From Dactylellina haptotyla (lineage: Eukaryota > Ascomycota > Orbiliomycetes > Orbiliales > Orbiliaceae): a stretch of 64,000 bases of DNA. The first letter of the stretch is position 1, and each line of letters begins with the position of its first letter. The stretch spans positions 3,286,001 to 3,350,000 of the forward strand of contig CM062383.1 in the NCBI GenBank assembly GCA_031310005.1. Reading direction: 5' to 3'. Under the pieces are notes generated by a model. It was not told the DNA's origin. It was given only the letters and a program-made list of their open reading frames with translations, and ran no database searches. Made by a program: the position numbers and the translations under genes. Positions 45,125-55,776 of the stretch are shown here, in pieces.

Positions 45125-47791
45125 ATGGCTATCTGGCCGTGGAAGAAGCGGTCAAAGACCAACTCTGGCGACAAACGGCCCACGAACAATATCAATGAGG
45201 GCTCCCTTTCCGACCCTGAACTGCCTGCTCCGAGGCCCCGGACTCCCTCGTCCGTCCGCAGCATTTCTAAATCCAAGCGCCGCAATGATACTTTCCGAGC
45301 GATCAAGCGGGCGACCTCGCGCAGGAAAAATAATTACACTGATATGAAATCCAGCGCCAGACCCTCGACGCCGCCCTCACAAACCATCCGCGAGGTCCAA
45401 ATGTCGTCGCCTCCAACACAATCTCCAGTCGCACAATTGCAAACTCCGGCGCAAACCCCTCCGCCCTCACAACAGGCCTTTACTCCCACCACCCCTGAGA
45501 ACCGCCGCTCGAATTCGTCAGCGTCATCTCACCGGCCAAGGAAGCGCGCCCTGTTAAAGAAGTCCCCTACCTTCCCTTCCTCCGAATATCCTTCTCCTCC
45601 TCCTGACAAGGAACATCCTCGCCTGTTCCGTTCTTTCTCCAAGAGAACACAAAGAGGATTGTTCTCCCGCAGAGAGCAGATTGAGCGCCCGCTATCAGAA
45701 ACTTCAATGCGCACTCAAGAATCCCTGCAATCCGCCATGACTTCTCAATCGCACAGCTCGCCGTTTCGCGCATTCAAGGTCCGAAGCTTTGATGTTCTCG
45801 CGCCGCGACCGACTCTTAGACTTTCTGCCAATCCGTATGCTGGCGAAAAAATACCCGATTATCCATCTGGCCATCAACGGAAGCCTTCGAAACCATCCAA
45901 GTCTTCTAAGACCGGGTGGAAGAAGCATACTCAGTCGCCGATCGTCGAGGAATCGCCCATATTTAGACGGAACCTGGTCTATGGTCTCGCCGATGATCTT
46001 GACTCCAAAGGTATCCGCGAAGCTCTGGAGCGCGATGCAAGGCGACGGGAAAGAAAGCAAAAGCTCGACGAAGAAAGAGCCCAAGCGAAACTCGAGCGAC
46101 GAGCTGCGAAACAGCGAGCAGAGGACGAGCAAGCTGCCGCCCTACCATTACTGACTTCTCAAGGATCGTTTACCGAAACCCCAGCTGGTCCATCCGGAAC
46201 ACAACCCGGAAAATCTACCAATGTCGAAGAGTCCTCTGGCCCACGTTCTCCGAAATCTGGAACCCAAACTCCGATGTCCTGGTTTCACGGACCGTCGCAA
46301 GAGAATCTTACAATCCAGACACCCAACCAACGGCCTCTGAGCAGCGGGCGTGTTTCTTATAGATCCGACCACGATACACCGATCGTACAGACTGCGACGG
46401 CCGTTAGACTTTCAGGTCTTTCGGGCTATAGCAGTGCTTCGGATCCTCCTCCATCGCCTACGGCTGTACGTAACAGCATCCGTCTGGTCGATCATTCGCC
46501 GAGCCACTCGCGCAAAATGTCCCGCGACCAAGGTACCATGCTCGATAATCTTCCAGACCCAGAAGAAAGCAAAGACAGCCAGGCCCTGGAGAATGCATGG
46601 ACATCTTTCTTCAGGAAAGCCACTGCAGCGCGTGTACAGAAGGAGCACGAAGCGCAACAGCAGGCGCTCCTTGACGAGAACCAAACTACGGATACCAATG
46701 GCCGCGACGAAATATCCACTGTCAATGGCAGCGCCGCTGGTCCCAATGGTTCTTCGAGTATGCCGCGCACATTCCTACAATCACCAACACCAAAATCTGC
46801 TGGCTCCAGGGCACCTAGCGACCAATATTTACCAGACATTCCAACCCCTCGATTGTCCCAAATCGCTATACCTGTTCCACATGATTATGCCAAGGAGGAG
46901 ACGACGTTTGAGATCAGGAAAGCCCCATTGAGCCCGACTCGAATGGGCGCATCTAGCTCTCTAAGCAGAACGTTATCCGAGGCTCGCCGACCATCCAAGA
47001 AGGCCAACGGCAAAGCGCCTTGGTCCAGCCAAGGAGAAATAGTCGAACGCTATGGACATGCGTCTAGTCATTTCTCTGAGACTTCCAGTCGGAACTCGTT
47101 CCAAGGTAACGATAGATCCGAGCGGGTCAAGTCTATGGCATCCATCGAGTCAGAAGGCTCCTGGCTGTCTGGTAGATTCACGAACTCTCGTCAATCGACA
47201 CGACAGATCCCTTCGTTCCGCGACAGCGCGCAATCGCTTAAATTCCAGTATCGCGACATAAAAGGATACGAGGACAAGAGAGCGTCGACCGCTGATGACC
47301 AGTTCTTCTCGGGCGTTCAAGACGAAGACTCTTCTGATGAAGATGAACGAGATATCCTCAATGGCTATCTGGACGACGATCGATCTATCAGGGGACCCTC
47401 GGCCCAAATGAACTACCCTTCCTCCCGGAGCCCGACTTCAGATCAAGGTGACGATAGCGACGCAGATCTCGCGGGTGACCAGTACCTATGGAGAGAAGGT
47501 TTCGGCCGCCGACCGATCGTTATGCGTGTTGATAGCAACTTTGTCCAGAAGCGCGAAGAAATAGGAAGCTTCGATGATGCGAGCTCAATGGATACCGCAG
47601 AGTACCCGCCTGCCTCAATTGCAGGCGAGCTAATTATCGAAGACAATGACGGCAATATGATCGTTCCAGATCGAGGCCGAAACAGCCCTAGCCCAACACT
47701 AGGGAAACACAACGAAAATCGGTTCAAATCGACCAACGGTGCGAGCCCGTTTTTGAGCTCCGTTGGTCGACGATACGAAACAATGTCGTAA
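45125..47791 (+). CDS. Large disordered Ser/Pro-rich fungal protein
   Basis: Intronless, 888 residues. The start MAIWPWKKRSK, preceded by CGCCGCA, is a typical short basic N-terminus. Most of the protein is low-complexity Ser, Pro, Arg and Thr with many SP/TP dipeptides, hence a likely phosphorylation target. A charged coiled-coil-like helix lies at about 300-340 (LERDARRRERKQKLDEERA, KLERRAAKQRAEDEQAA). The C-terminal third is acidic with conserved-looking patches (GFGRRPIVMRVDSNFVQKRE, ASIAGELIIEDNDGNMIVPD, SVGRRYETMS). No catalytic domain or membrane span. I do not recognise a named family; a scaffold or regulatory role is inference. Confidence 0.8.
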   Translation: MAIWPWKKRSKTNSGDKRPTNNINEGSLSDPELPAPRPRTPSSVRSISKSKRRNDTFRAIKRATSRRKNNYTDMKSSARPSTPPSQTIREVQMSSPPTQSPVAQLQTPAQTPPPSQQAFTPTTPENRRSNSSASSHRPRKRALLKKSPTFPSSEYPSPPPDKEHPRLFRSFSKRTQRGLFSRREQIERPLSETSMRTQESLQSAMTSQSHSSPFRAFKVRSFDVLAPRPTLRLSANPYAGEKIPDYPSGHQRKPSKPSKSSKTGWKKHTQSPIVEESPIFRRNLVYGLADDLDSKGIREALERDARRRERKQKLDEERAQAKLERRAAKQRAEDEQAAALPLLTSQGSFTETPAGPSGTQPGKSTNVEESSGPRSPKSGTQTPMSWFHGPSQENLTIQTPNQRPLSSGRVSYRSDHDTPIVQTATAVRLSGLSGYSSASDPPPSPTAVRNSIRLVDHSPSHSRKMSRDQGTMLDNLPDPEESKDSQALENAWTSFFRKATAARVQKEHEAQQQALLDENQTTDTNGRDEISTVNGSAAGPNGSSSMPRTFLQSPTPKSAGSRAPSDQYLPDIPTPRLSQIAIPVPHDYAKEETTFEIRKAPLSPTRMGASSSLSRTLSEARRPSKKANGKAPWSSQGEIVERYGHASSHFSETSSRNSFQGNDRSERVKSMASIESEGSWLSGRFTNSRQSTRQIPSFRDSAQSLKFQYRDIKGYEDKRASTADDQFFSGVQDEDSSDEDERDILNGYLDDDRSIRGPSAQMNYPSSRSPTSDQGDDSDADLAGDQYLWREGFGRRPIVMRVDSNFVQKREEIGSFDDASSMDTAEYPPASIAGELIIEDNDGNMIVPDRGRNSPSPTLGKHNENRFKSTNGASPFLSSVGRRYETMS

Positions 47792-49021
47792 CCTGAAGCT
47801 TCTAAGAATGCGGGGTTCGATCACGTTTCAAACTTTGAAAAATATCCACCACATTCCTTTAACTACACTTTCTTTGAGTCCTAAATATATTGTTTTTACG
47901 AAACATTTCACGTTCAATTCACGGCCAACAAACCTTCCGATATTAGCAAAATACTTTAATGGACATATTTTTGCTCTGTACTGTTTTCTTTCCATCACTG
48001 TAATTTTTAACTTCTAACTTTGGAGCAGCCCACTATTTTCATGTTGACGGATTAACATATCCAGATCTTCACACACGCCTCATTCTGGCACTTTTATTTC
48101 CTTTGTTTCTTATCTATGGATCCCAAGACAGGAATCCCAAACTAACATTTGACAGATATTTCTACGCGGACTCGAAAGAGTCTCGTTCCTGGTTGGCAGT
48201 GCACACCATTTCACTGTGAAACCCACATTCCTTTCATGACATCTTTTCCTTTTATATGACTATTATTCTTTTGAAGAAAATTTCCTTTCATTGCTTGGAG
48301 TCATTTTATTTCTTGACACGATTGTTTTTTTTTATTCGGGGGTTATTTCTATTCTTTGGACATTCTGGGACTAAAATGGGCTGGGCTGCGATTTTATTTT
48401 ATATTTTATGTTTCCATAGATTGATAACGGAGTCTTTACTTTTCCTTCTGGTTTGGAGGATTTACTTTTTTATTGAACCTTTTCAAAATGGCAGTTTCTC
48501 TTTCGGATCTGTTTAATTTTTCTTCTTTCTTTTTGAAATTCCCAATGTGCTTTTTTCTGAAACACTCTGATGAAGGCTGGCTGATTGGGAAATGGCCCTT
48601 TCAATGGTGGTGTCATTTATAATTATTGGTTATCTTTATCACGGTGTTTAAAAAATATGGTATTTTGCTTTCGAGATTGCGGGAAGGTCGCCTGTTGGAA
48701 TAAAAAGCATGATAGTTTAACCTGTTCTACTCTTCTCTGGTTGAATTTACTCTCGAGTTCACGATTCAATCTGCAATTATACAGAGTATTGTGAGATACC
48801 GCTGCGAACATGCTCGCGTTGAGTGACGTTGGGAGTTTTTTTTGTCTCGCGGGCCAGCGTTTTTCGTAAAACACTTTTGAGCAACTCATCTTGCACAGTT
48901 CAGACATCATCTGTGACTGACAAAAGAAAGCCATGGCCCGCTAATATTCCCCACGCAAGAACATGAGTATATACCAACCTAAGCCAGATAATTCCACGAT
49001 ACATCGAAGATACATACCGCC
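47792..49021. other. 3' UTR of the 888-residue gene and ELP4 promoter
   Basis: T-rich on the plus strand from 48230 to 48560. The frames present (48256-48516 plus, 48623-48934 minus) are hydrophobic or low-complexity by composition, with no motif. I see nothing else in it. Confidence 0.45.
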
Positions 49022-50347
49022 ATGAGCTTCCGCAAGCGTTCGGTCGTGCTTAGCACCTCGGATGCTAGTAAGACCGATCAATCTACCTCATCTTCAACGG
49101 GAAGTGCCCCGCAGGCCACCCCACCAAAGCCCCTCCAGAAGGGCGTTCGTCCGTCGTTTCTAACGGGCGTACCTACGACATCGACGGGGACTGCGTCTCT
49201 AGATAATCTTCTTTCTGGGCATGAGGGTTTGCCGCTAGGGTCACTGCTACTCGTTGAGGAATCTTCTACCACGGACTTTGCAGGTGCTCTGTTAAGATAT
49301 TATGCTGCGGAGGGTATAGTCCAAGCTCATAATGTCGTGGTCGTGGGGGTAGGAGAGGCGTGGGGTAGAGAGCTGCCTGGATTAAGTGATAGGAAGGATG
49401 ATAATGAAGATATCAAGAAGAAGGGCAAAGAGGAGAGGATGAAGATTGCTTGGAGATATGAGGTTTTGGGGAACCGGAGAGGTATGAAGTTCTACATATA
49501 TTGACCACATTAAGGTATAAATATTGATCATTTTACTATAGTGACACCTGAACCTTCTCCTTCGTCGTCCGTGACATCGGATGCTTCGACTCCGAGCACC
49601 CTGTTCTGCCATACTTACGATCTCACGAAGCGGCTTACTATCCCATCGACGTCGAAGCCGCCGACATATATCCCCCCTCCTCCACCGACCTCTCAATCAC
49701 CGTTCACACAAATCCTCACACAAATACAGAGTATCCTCACGACAGCCTCAGTGGACGATTCGGTAACCCGAATAATGATCCCTAACCTTTTATCCCCGCT
49801 AATTTACCCTCCCTCGGCTTCGCATCCAACCAACATCCTTCGCTTCATCCACATACTACGCTCTCTGACCCGTCAATACTCTCAAATACTCACGATAATG
49901 ATATCTCTCCCTCTATCGCTATACCCACGCTCTACGGGCTTAATCCGCCAGCTGGAACATCTAACCGATACCACCATAGAACTGCACCCGGTCCCTGCCT
50001 TCCTTGCTCGAGCAGAAATGCGCAAGGGCGTCGGTAACACAGACGATGTACCCCAGGGGCTCGTCCACGTCTGGAAAGCGATCGAAGGAAAGCGCGGGAC
50101 GGGAATAGTAACCAACACTGGTGGCGATGGCAGCGGTGGCACGGTGGGGATGGAAGGGGGTGATGATCTGGCTTTCATGCTCACGAGACGCAGAATGCGG
50201 ATCGAGAGGTTTAGCTTACCTGTTGACGACGACGACGATGCCGCGGAGGAGCATAAGGTGCATAATCCAAGTAGTACAGTGGGTGAAGGGGTTGGCGGCA
50301 TCGTTGACGGAGGAAAGAAAGCCACGAAAGTCGATTTGGAGTTTTAA
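49022..50347 (+). CDS. ELP4: Elongator complex subunit ELP4
   Basis: Exons 49022-49481 and 49542-50347; 60-nt intron; 421 residues. It starts MSFRKRSVVLS and has the Elp4 (PAXNEB) core: GVRPSFLTGVPTTSTGTASLDNLL then GLPLGSLLLVEE, a RecA-like fold with a degenerate Walker A, FAGALLRYYAAEG, and later MIPNLLSPLIYPP and FRFIHILRSLTRQYS-like helices. The end KATKVDLEF is the usual family C-terminus. By family knowledge Elp4 forms a hetero-hexameric ring with Elp5 and Elp6 and is required for cm5-type modification of wobble uridine in tRNA. Low-complexity Gly and Asp insertions near 330-400 are probably loops. It is convergent with the 92-residue gene, 178 bases between stops. Confidence 0.92.
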
Positions 50348-50525
50348 TAGGAAACATCTCATGTATATAAGTTTAATTACGAGGTATCCCGTCGCATATA
50401 TAATATCGCTTCTATATTACTTGGTTGCACAGTATTTTTGCACCCGCCCGCGCCCTAATTAAAAAACGAAGAAAAGAAAAACTGTGAGTTGCTAGTAGAA
50501 CGAATGCGAACGTGGGCAGAGGTAT

Positions 50526-50908
50526 TTAATCTTCTCGTCCTGCAGCCATCATGTCCTGCATCTCCATGACTTCCCATGATCCTCCGTGGCTGTCGCGCAT
50601 CCCGTCGTACAGCGCGGACCGGCTGGCCGCAATATCGCGGTCCCGTTCTCGTTCCATCAGCCGTTGGCGGCGTGAGGAAGCCCAGTTGTCGTTGCCCCGT
50701 CTGGGACGAAGCGAGTCACCCAGGCAGGACGATAATGCGAGCCAGACTGGGTATTCCGAAGAGGCAGATGAGCGTGTCAGCGTGCATGTTCAATTTCGAG
50801 ATTCGGCAAGGGTGGGAAATTAGGGCTTGGAAAAAGACTTTTGGACTTACCGACGAGGAGCAGCAAGGGTACGAAGAAGAGAAGTGACACGAGGAGCAGA
50901 GTACCCAT
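50526..50908 (-). CDS. Small single-pass membrane protein (92 residues)
   Basis: Two exons, 50908-50851 and 50746-50526, with a GTAAGT donor and an ATACCCAG acceptor in matching phase. Exon 1 encodes a pure hydrophobic start (MGTLLLVSLLFFVPLLLLV) that continues across the splice as VWLALSSCLG, giving one transmembrane span or uncleaved signal anchor. The rest is soluble and charged: RRQRLMERERDRDIAAS, then DGMRDSHGGSWEVMEMQ and AAGRED at the end. The agreement of a signal-anchor exon, a textbook donor and a phase-correct open exon is the evidence; neither exon alone is long. An antisense frame (50551-50823, plus) is taken to be its shadow. Family not recognised. Confidence 0.7.
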
Positions 50909-52600
50909 TTCTTATATTTGTTATTATAGCACAGTTGAAGTTGGTTATAATGATAGCAAATGTTGTCGTCGTAGGGCTTTGGGTGTTTTGGTCAATAGAT
51001 TGTCGTGCTACCTGAGATTGACCCTGTTCGCTGATTCAGCCAGCTGCAACACAGAACTGGGTTACCAATCCAACGTCCTTGCCAACAGTCGCCTGTGATA
51101 ATTACTAATTTCGTATGGCTCACAGGCAAATGAAAGATCAAGGTATCTTCAGAGATCGATCTATCTCCAATTGCAGATGTCTCTACCAAGACCGAATTTG
51201 CCCCAATTCGTTAAAGCACCATCCTCAATATGTTATTCATCTCTTATTCGGCAATTACCTTTTCGTCATATTTCGCACTCGGCTGTCCCAATACTTTTCC
51301 GCTTTGAGCGGGGACTTGGGAACTAGGCCTCACAAGAGCTGGGGATGGGATTGTTTTAATCGAGTCCATAGCTTGTTATCGGTGTACCCGGATCTGTATG
51401 CTACAGTTGTGGGTACAGTCTTTCAGACTATTTGCTGAACCAAGCCCCGTTGACTATCACAGATGTATGTCAGAAATTATATTTTATCTTTTGAAACCTC
51501 TTCCTTCGGCTCGCCATAAGATGATCCCTTAAACAGCCAACCGGTACCAATGAGTATATATAGCATATGGCGTACGATATTTACAAGATCTACTGAACTC
51601 CTGGACATATGTGCATGTGTCGACGTCTCTAGATACCTACAGGCAATAGCGTTGGACTAGTATTACCGCCGTAACTTGATAAAACATTTAGATAATGCTT
51701 ACAGCCGCGATTCATGCCAGGTGTTAGAGCTGGATCGAGATTTCCTGAATTAGCTGCCTGAAACTTACGGTTCATTAATAATAGTCACCCATTCAAGTGG
51801 CCAACACAAAGATGGAGGCTGGCCATGTGGTGGTTGTTACGAGCTCGCATCCGATGATACCTAAATTCCTCGGATATCCACGTACGAGCACCCCGGACGC
51901 AAGACGTCTCCTAACCTCCTTTTGTGAATTTATGCTTCTGGTTTACCAGGGAAAGCATCGAATAACTTTAAATAATTCCCGGCTCATCTTTCTCCAGCAG
52001 CTAACCCTGGGTTGTGCCCTGCAGCTGTGACCGCTGTCTTTTACGTCGAGGAAACCGCCTCGTTACACCGCACCTGGCGAAAAACGCCCTATAGCTACCT
52101 GAACTATCATCTGCACAGTTGCACCAAAATGTAGAAACACCAGGCGGGCAAAAGTGTTCAACAGAATGGTCATGAAACGCTTGTGTAGTATGCAGAAAAT
52201 CTTTTCCTTCTAGCGTACCTCTGTAGTGAAAAGGCAACCTTCGAGAGCTAGAGCGGAGCCACGAAGACGTCTCTGGTGATTGATTTCGGTTGCCGTACCC
52301 CGATCTGTCGCGGATTGCTATCCGCCCTCCGCAGGTAAGCGGGATCCTTCCAGCTGGGTCTGGACAATGGCACGCGATGTCTAAGAGTCTATACCCCCAC
52401 CTCTTCGATAGATTTCGAAAGGCGTTTTATTTAATTTTCCCTTTTAGTCTGGTGATCTACCACGTTTCCTTCAAATTCCATCATTCGACATCCTGCATTT
52501 CTTTTGTTGGAGAGCTTCGAAAATTTCGACATCCACAGGGCACAGTACCATCACCGTAAATTTGCTGGATAAGAAGAGATACTAAATTAATATTACTACG
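50909..52600. other. Intergenic region before the 2OG oxygenase gene
   Basis: 1.7 kb without a supported gene. Frames at 51115-51438 and 51797-52030 (plus) and 52001-52237 (minus) lack motifs. The 5' leader of the oxygenase is AT-rich just before its start. I see no repeat or RNA gene. Confidence 0.4.
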
Positions 52601-53965
52601 ATGGCCGGCGTAAAAGCCCAAATAAAGTCCCTCTTTTATAGGCACCACCCTGAAGAAGAAACCTCGTTATTCGAAGAGAACTCTGCAAAGAATAGCATGA
52701 TCGGCCTGTTAAAAGAGGAACAGGAGAAAGGAAATGCATTATTCGGCCTCACCCACATGCAGGTCCCGCGTTCGGGGCCTCGCAGAAGTGCAAACTACAC
52801 ATACAACCATGAGGAGGAACTTCGTCGCCTCTCCACAGCCTCCTATAGTTCGACATACTCCGACGCTGAGGATCTCGAACCGGATAGCCCGATGGTTCAA
52901 TGCGAGCCGGAGCTTCCAATTGTCCATTATAAAGACCTCTGTTACATTCCGGACATTCTGACCAGGTATCCTGCGTTTTACGTCACAGGTCATAATCTTG
53001 GTGAACCGCCGTTTCATTTGGCCAAGCAACTTTTAACATCTCCGGATAGAGAGGAGCTGAGAGACCCTATGAGATCTACGACGAGGGGATACAATGAGGC
53101 GAAAGTTCAAGGAAGGGAGTGGTGGGACTATAATCCGAGAGAAGCGATGATAGCACCTCCAGATGACCCAGAGTTCGAGAGAGCTACAAAGGAGTATTAT
53201 GACAGAAGTCTTAAGCTATTACAGGATATTGCCCGACAATTCAATATCGGCGGGAGGGATACGGTGCCGCAGGAGATTATCAACGAGCCGGGATTCAGCT
53301 CGATGAGATACTTAAGATACTCGGAGGACGTCTTGGAACAAGAACTCCGGAAGAAGAGAAGAATCCAAGTGGTTTCTCTAGAGCAAGGTTACACCTTAGC
53401 CGCGGCAGCAGCAAAGAAAGATCCAGAGGATCACACGAGGGAAAAGCTCCCAAGCATGGAAGCACATACTGACCTAGGGGTATTTACCATGATAAACTCG
53501 ACAGAGCCATCGGGACTCTATGTCTGGAACAGAAGAAATAAGGTCTTTTCAGCACAACCGATACCGGATACAGTTCTCATTATAGCCGGCGATTTAATGC
53601 CTTGCTTTACATCGGTAAAGGGGAAATCGCCATTCTTTGACGGTTTGAGCGCCGTTGGGGAACGTACGGTGCTGCCAACGGCACATACAGTTTGGGTACC
53701 TAAAGGTTGCGGAGATAGGTATTCTATTGCAGTATTTTTGCGACCTAAGAGAAATATGACGATTTGCGAGAGAACGATACAAAGGGGATCGAAAGATGTG
53801 GTAGAAAGGATTGCATTTTGGTGGCTGGGAATGGAAAAGATGCAGGTAGAGGGACGAAAGTGCTTCTTAATCGGAGGAAAGGACCCGCAGTTGGACGATG
53901 AGGATTTGGAAGAGTCACAAATAGTACCACTTGCTAGCAATAAATTGTCGAAGTTCTCTTGGTAA
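52601..53965 (+). CDS. 2-oxoglutarate/Fe(II)-dependent oxygenase-like protein
   Basis: Intronless, 454 residues. The C-terminal half has the isopenicillin-N-synthase-like signature: iron ligands HxD (His289, Asp291) in MEAHTDLGVFTM, distal His362 in LPTAHTVWVP and the 2-oxoglutarate-binding RYS (Arg373, Ser375) in GDRYSIAVFLRP. The stretch SGLYVWNRRNKVFSAQPIPD fits the strand between them. The N-terminal 110 residues are polar and probably disordered before ELPIVHYKDL, the usual N-terminal entry of the fold. Residues after 380 (CERTIQRGSKDVVERIAFWW) are a less usual extension. Catalytic residues are complete, so activity is expected; the substrate is unknown and no biosynthetic partners lie nearby. 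The ATG follows AAATTAATATTACTACG. Confidence 0.85.
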   Translation: MAGVKAQIKSLFYRHHPEEETSLFEENSAKNSMIGLLKEEQEKGNALFGLTHMQVPRSGPRRSANYTYNHEEELRRLSTASYSSTYSDAEDLEPDSPMVQCEPELPIVHYKDLCYIPDILTRYPAFYVTGHNLGEPPFHLAKQLLTSPDREELRDPMRSTTRGYNEAKVQGREWWDYNPREAMIAPPDDPEFERATKEYYDRSLKLLQDIARQFNIGGRDTVPQEIINEPGFSSMRYLRYSEDVLEQELRKKRRIQVVSLEQGYTLAAAAAKKDPEDHTREKLPSMEAHTDLGVFTMINSTEPSGLYVWNRRNKVFSAQPIPDTVLIIAGDLMPCFTSVKGKSPFFDGLSAVGERTVLPTAHTVWVPKGCGDRYSIAVFLRPKRNMTICERTIQRGSKDVVERIAFWWLGMEKMQVEGRKCFLIGGKDPQLDDEDLEESQIVPLASNKLSKFSW

Positions 53966-54220
53966 AATCATTGTGCAAACTACAGAGAAAAGCGGAAGGA
54001 GCGGGATATTTTTTTTGCAAAAGTATAGTCTAATGCTGTGAATACACCTGTTTTGCTATGACAATGTAACCTAATAGAAGAGTATGCTTTTGAGACAATA
54101 TTATCTAATCCTATCAGAGAACTCGTAATGGGATGTTTGTAATGTAATAGTTTTAGTCAATGGAAGTATTCAGGAAATACCAGCACGCACTAGCACCTGT
54201 TGGACTCCTCTGCGCTGCTC

Positions 54221-54781
54221 TTAGAGCGGGCTTGGGATCCTGTGATTATGTTGACGGAGGTAAGCTTCGTGCCGCAGGGCACCAGCTCGAGCCATGACTA
54301 TAGATACTCCCAAAAGTGCGAATGCTAATGTCAATAGCACCAAGTCGACGACGAATATATATATCTCGGCCCCTGTTTTGTTCCTATCATTATTTTCCTT
54401 GATCATTTCTTCGCTGGCACTCGTAATCTGATGCTGTCCCTCATACACTTTGCCAGCGTTCTCAGCTTGCTTTAATCTTCTTCGTATAGTCCACGGCGCT
54501 CCAAAGCTCCGGAAATATATACCCTGCAATCCCAACGACACGATCATAATCGAGAGCATACCGCAGGAGTATACAATAGGCAAATTCTCTGAATGGAAGC
54601 TCCCAGACTCTGTAGCTTTCATGAGCGGCATGAGCGCCCACCAATTTGCGAGAAAGAAGATAAATGTGAAGCGTATACCCCAAGGGATATAAATGTAGAC
54701 TACCCGGTGGAATTTTGTAAACTCTTTATGCTCTATTTGTAAAGTTAACCTTAGCATGATTTTTTTTTTACGCTTTGGCAT
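54221..54781 (-). CDS. Three-TM membrane protein, downstream frame of an overlapping pair
   Basis: 186 residues if read from ATG 54781 (MPKRKKKIMLRL); it could also start at Met9. Three hydrophobic spans at about 28-52, 70-92 and 142-165 (VVYIYIPWGIRFTFIFFLANW; LPIVYSCGMLSIMIVSLGL; IYIFVVDLVLLTLAFALLG), with a polar loop containing APWTIRRRLKQAENAG between the last two. The family is not recognised. Its 5' end overlaps the end of the frame at 54768-55298 by 14 bases at an A10 run, so it may be the C-terminal half of one protein (see findings). Confidence 0.6.
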   Translation of the reverse strand: MPKRKKKIMLRLTLQIEHKEFTKFHRVVYIYIPWGIRFTFIFFLANWWALMPLMKATESGSFHSENLPIVYSCGMLSIMIVSLGLQGIYFRSFGAPWTIRRRLKQAENAGKVYEGQHQITSASEEMIKENNDRNKTGAEIYIFVVDLVLLTLAFALLGVSIVMARAGALRHEAYLRQHNHRIPSPL

Positions 54782-55298
54782 TGACGTTGGGATACAAGAA
54801 ACGGTTTTTGATACCTTTCACTTCTTTCTTGAGATCGACACTTGTAAACATAGAGTTTGGGATACTGATATCGTCTAACGATAACCGTTCACGAAATCGA
54901 CTGAGTCGCGCTTCTTGGGAAAGAATAATCTTTTCAAGATCATCATTCTCTTCAGATGGATTGCTAATGGTAATCATCTCGCTTGGCGAATCTCGCCCAA
55001 TTTCGTTATTCTGGTCACCATTTGGAGTCTCTGGGAGAACTTTGTTGTCCACAATGTCAATACTGTTTATCAAATCTTGCTCTCCAAAGATGTGGTAGTC
55101 AGCCATGCTATCGTCTGGAAGTCGAGGCCCATCATCTTCGAGATAACGGCAGTAGTAGAGCGCTGAGGGAACCCGGGTGATGATGGCTGGTGGTGTAAGA
55201 GATACTGAAGATTCGGACTCTGGTGGAGAAGGATCTGTATTGGTAGCCCATGGGTTCGGGGCTTGTAAAGAAGCACCTGGTAGATGCTGGTCAGACAT
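54768..55298 (-). CDS. Acidic soluble protein, upstream frame of an overlapping pair
   Basis: 176 residues starting MSDQHLPGASLQAPNPWA. Pro/Ser-rich and acidic, with a short charged helix (LEKIILSQEARLSRFRERLSL) and a C-terminal KKEVKGIKNRFLYPNV before the stop. No membrane span. The stop (TAA) lies directly at the start of an A10 run where the next frame, encoding three TM segments, opens. As a unit the two would make a type of membrane protein with an N-terminal cytosolic region. No family recognised. Confidence 0.6.
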   Translation of the reverse strand: MSDQHLPGASLQAPNPWATNTDPSPPESESSVSLTPPAIITRVPSALYYCRYLEDDGPRLPDDSMADYHIFGEQDLINSIDIVDNKVLPETPNGDQNNEIGRDSPSEMITISNPSEENDDLEKIILSQEARLSRFRERLSLDDISIPNSMFTSVDLKKEVKGIKNRFLYPNVNAKA

Positions 55299-55776
55299 GT
55301 TGACAGTTGGGCTAGCAAGTTGTATTCAAGGAGAATAGAAGGAGAGGGTGCAAGCCGTATAAGCTAGGTGGGTGTTATAGTGATAGCGCCTTCCATGTTC
55401 TGGCTGCCTCTGTTGCAAACAGGAAGGGGCAGCGTAGACGTTGGTGGAAGCGAAGATGGTTTGGTATGAGATCAAGAGGATAAATAGAGGGAGGAGGATA
55501 TTTGTTCGAATTTGAGACCGATTATCAGATCGTCTGGTTGCTGTCCACGCGGACGCCAACGTGCATAACTTCATTCTCAGTCGCTAACAAACATACATTT
55601 TACAAAAGATATACAAAATAAACCGCGAACAGAGAGATGACCAAGATGGATGGCCAAAGAGCCAACAGGGGAGCGGGTATCAAACAACGGCAGTGCTAAC
55701 GGACACGCAAAATTTATACAAAATATTCAAGTTATTTTCATCAAAAGCCAACAGTATTTCATTCCAATCCAAGAGA
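55299..55776. other. Leader of the overlapping membrane-protein pair and EXO84 3' region
   Basis: A minus frame at 55326-55574 (82 codons, with a hydrophobic ILLPLFILLISY patch) lies in the pyrimidine-rich leader of the gene starting at 55298. It could be an upstream ORF or chance; it is not called. The remainder is the EXO84 3' UTR. Confidence 0.4.

Noticed and set aside
50551-50823. 90-codon plus frame with an SRSRSRS stretch
   Set aside because: Antisense to the phase-consistent two-exon minus gene at 50526-50908; the Arg/Ser run mirrors its RERDRD codons.
55326-55574. 82-codon minus frame with a signal-peptide-like segment
   Set aside because: Sits in the pyrimidine-rich leader of the gene at 55298; could be an upstream ORF but nothing supports an independent gene.
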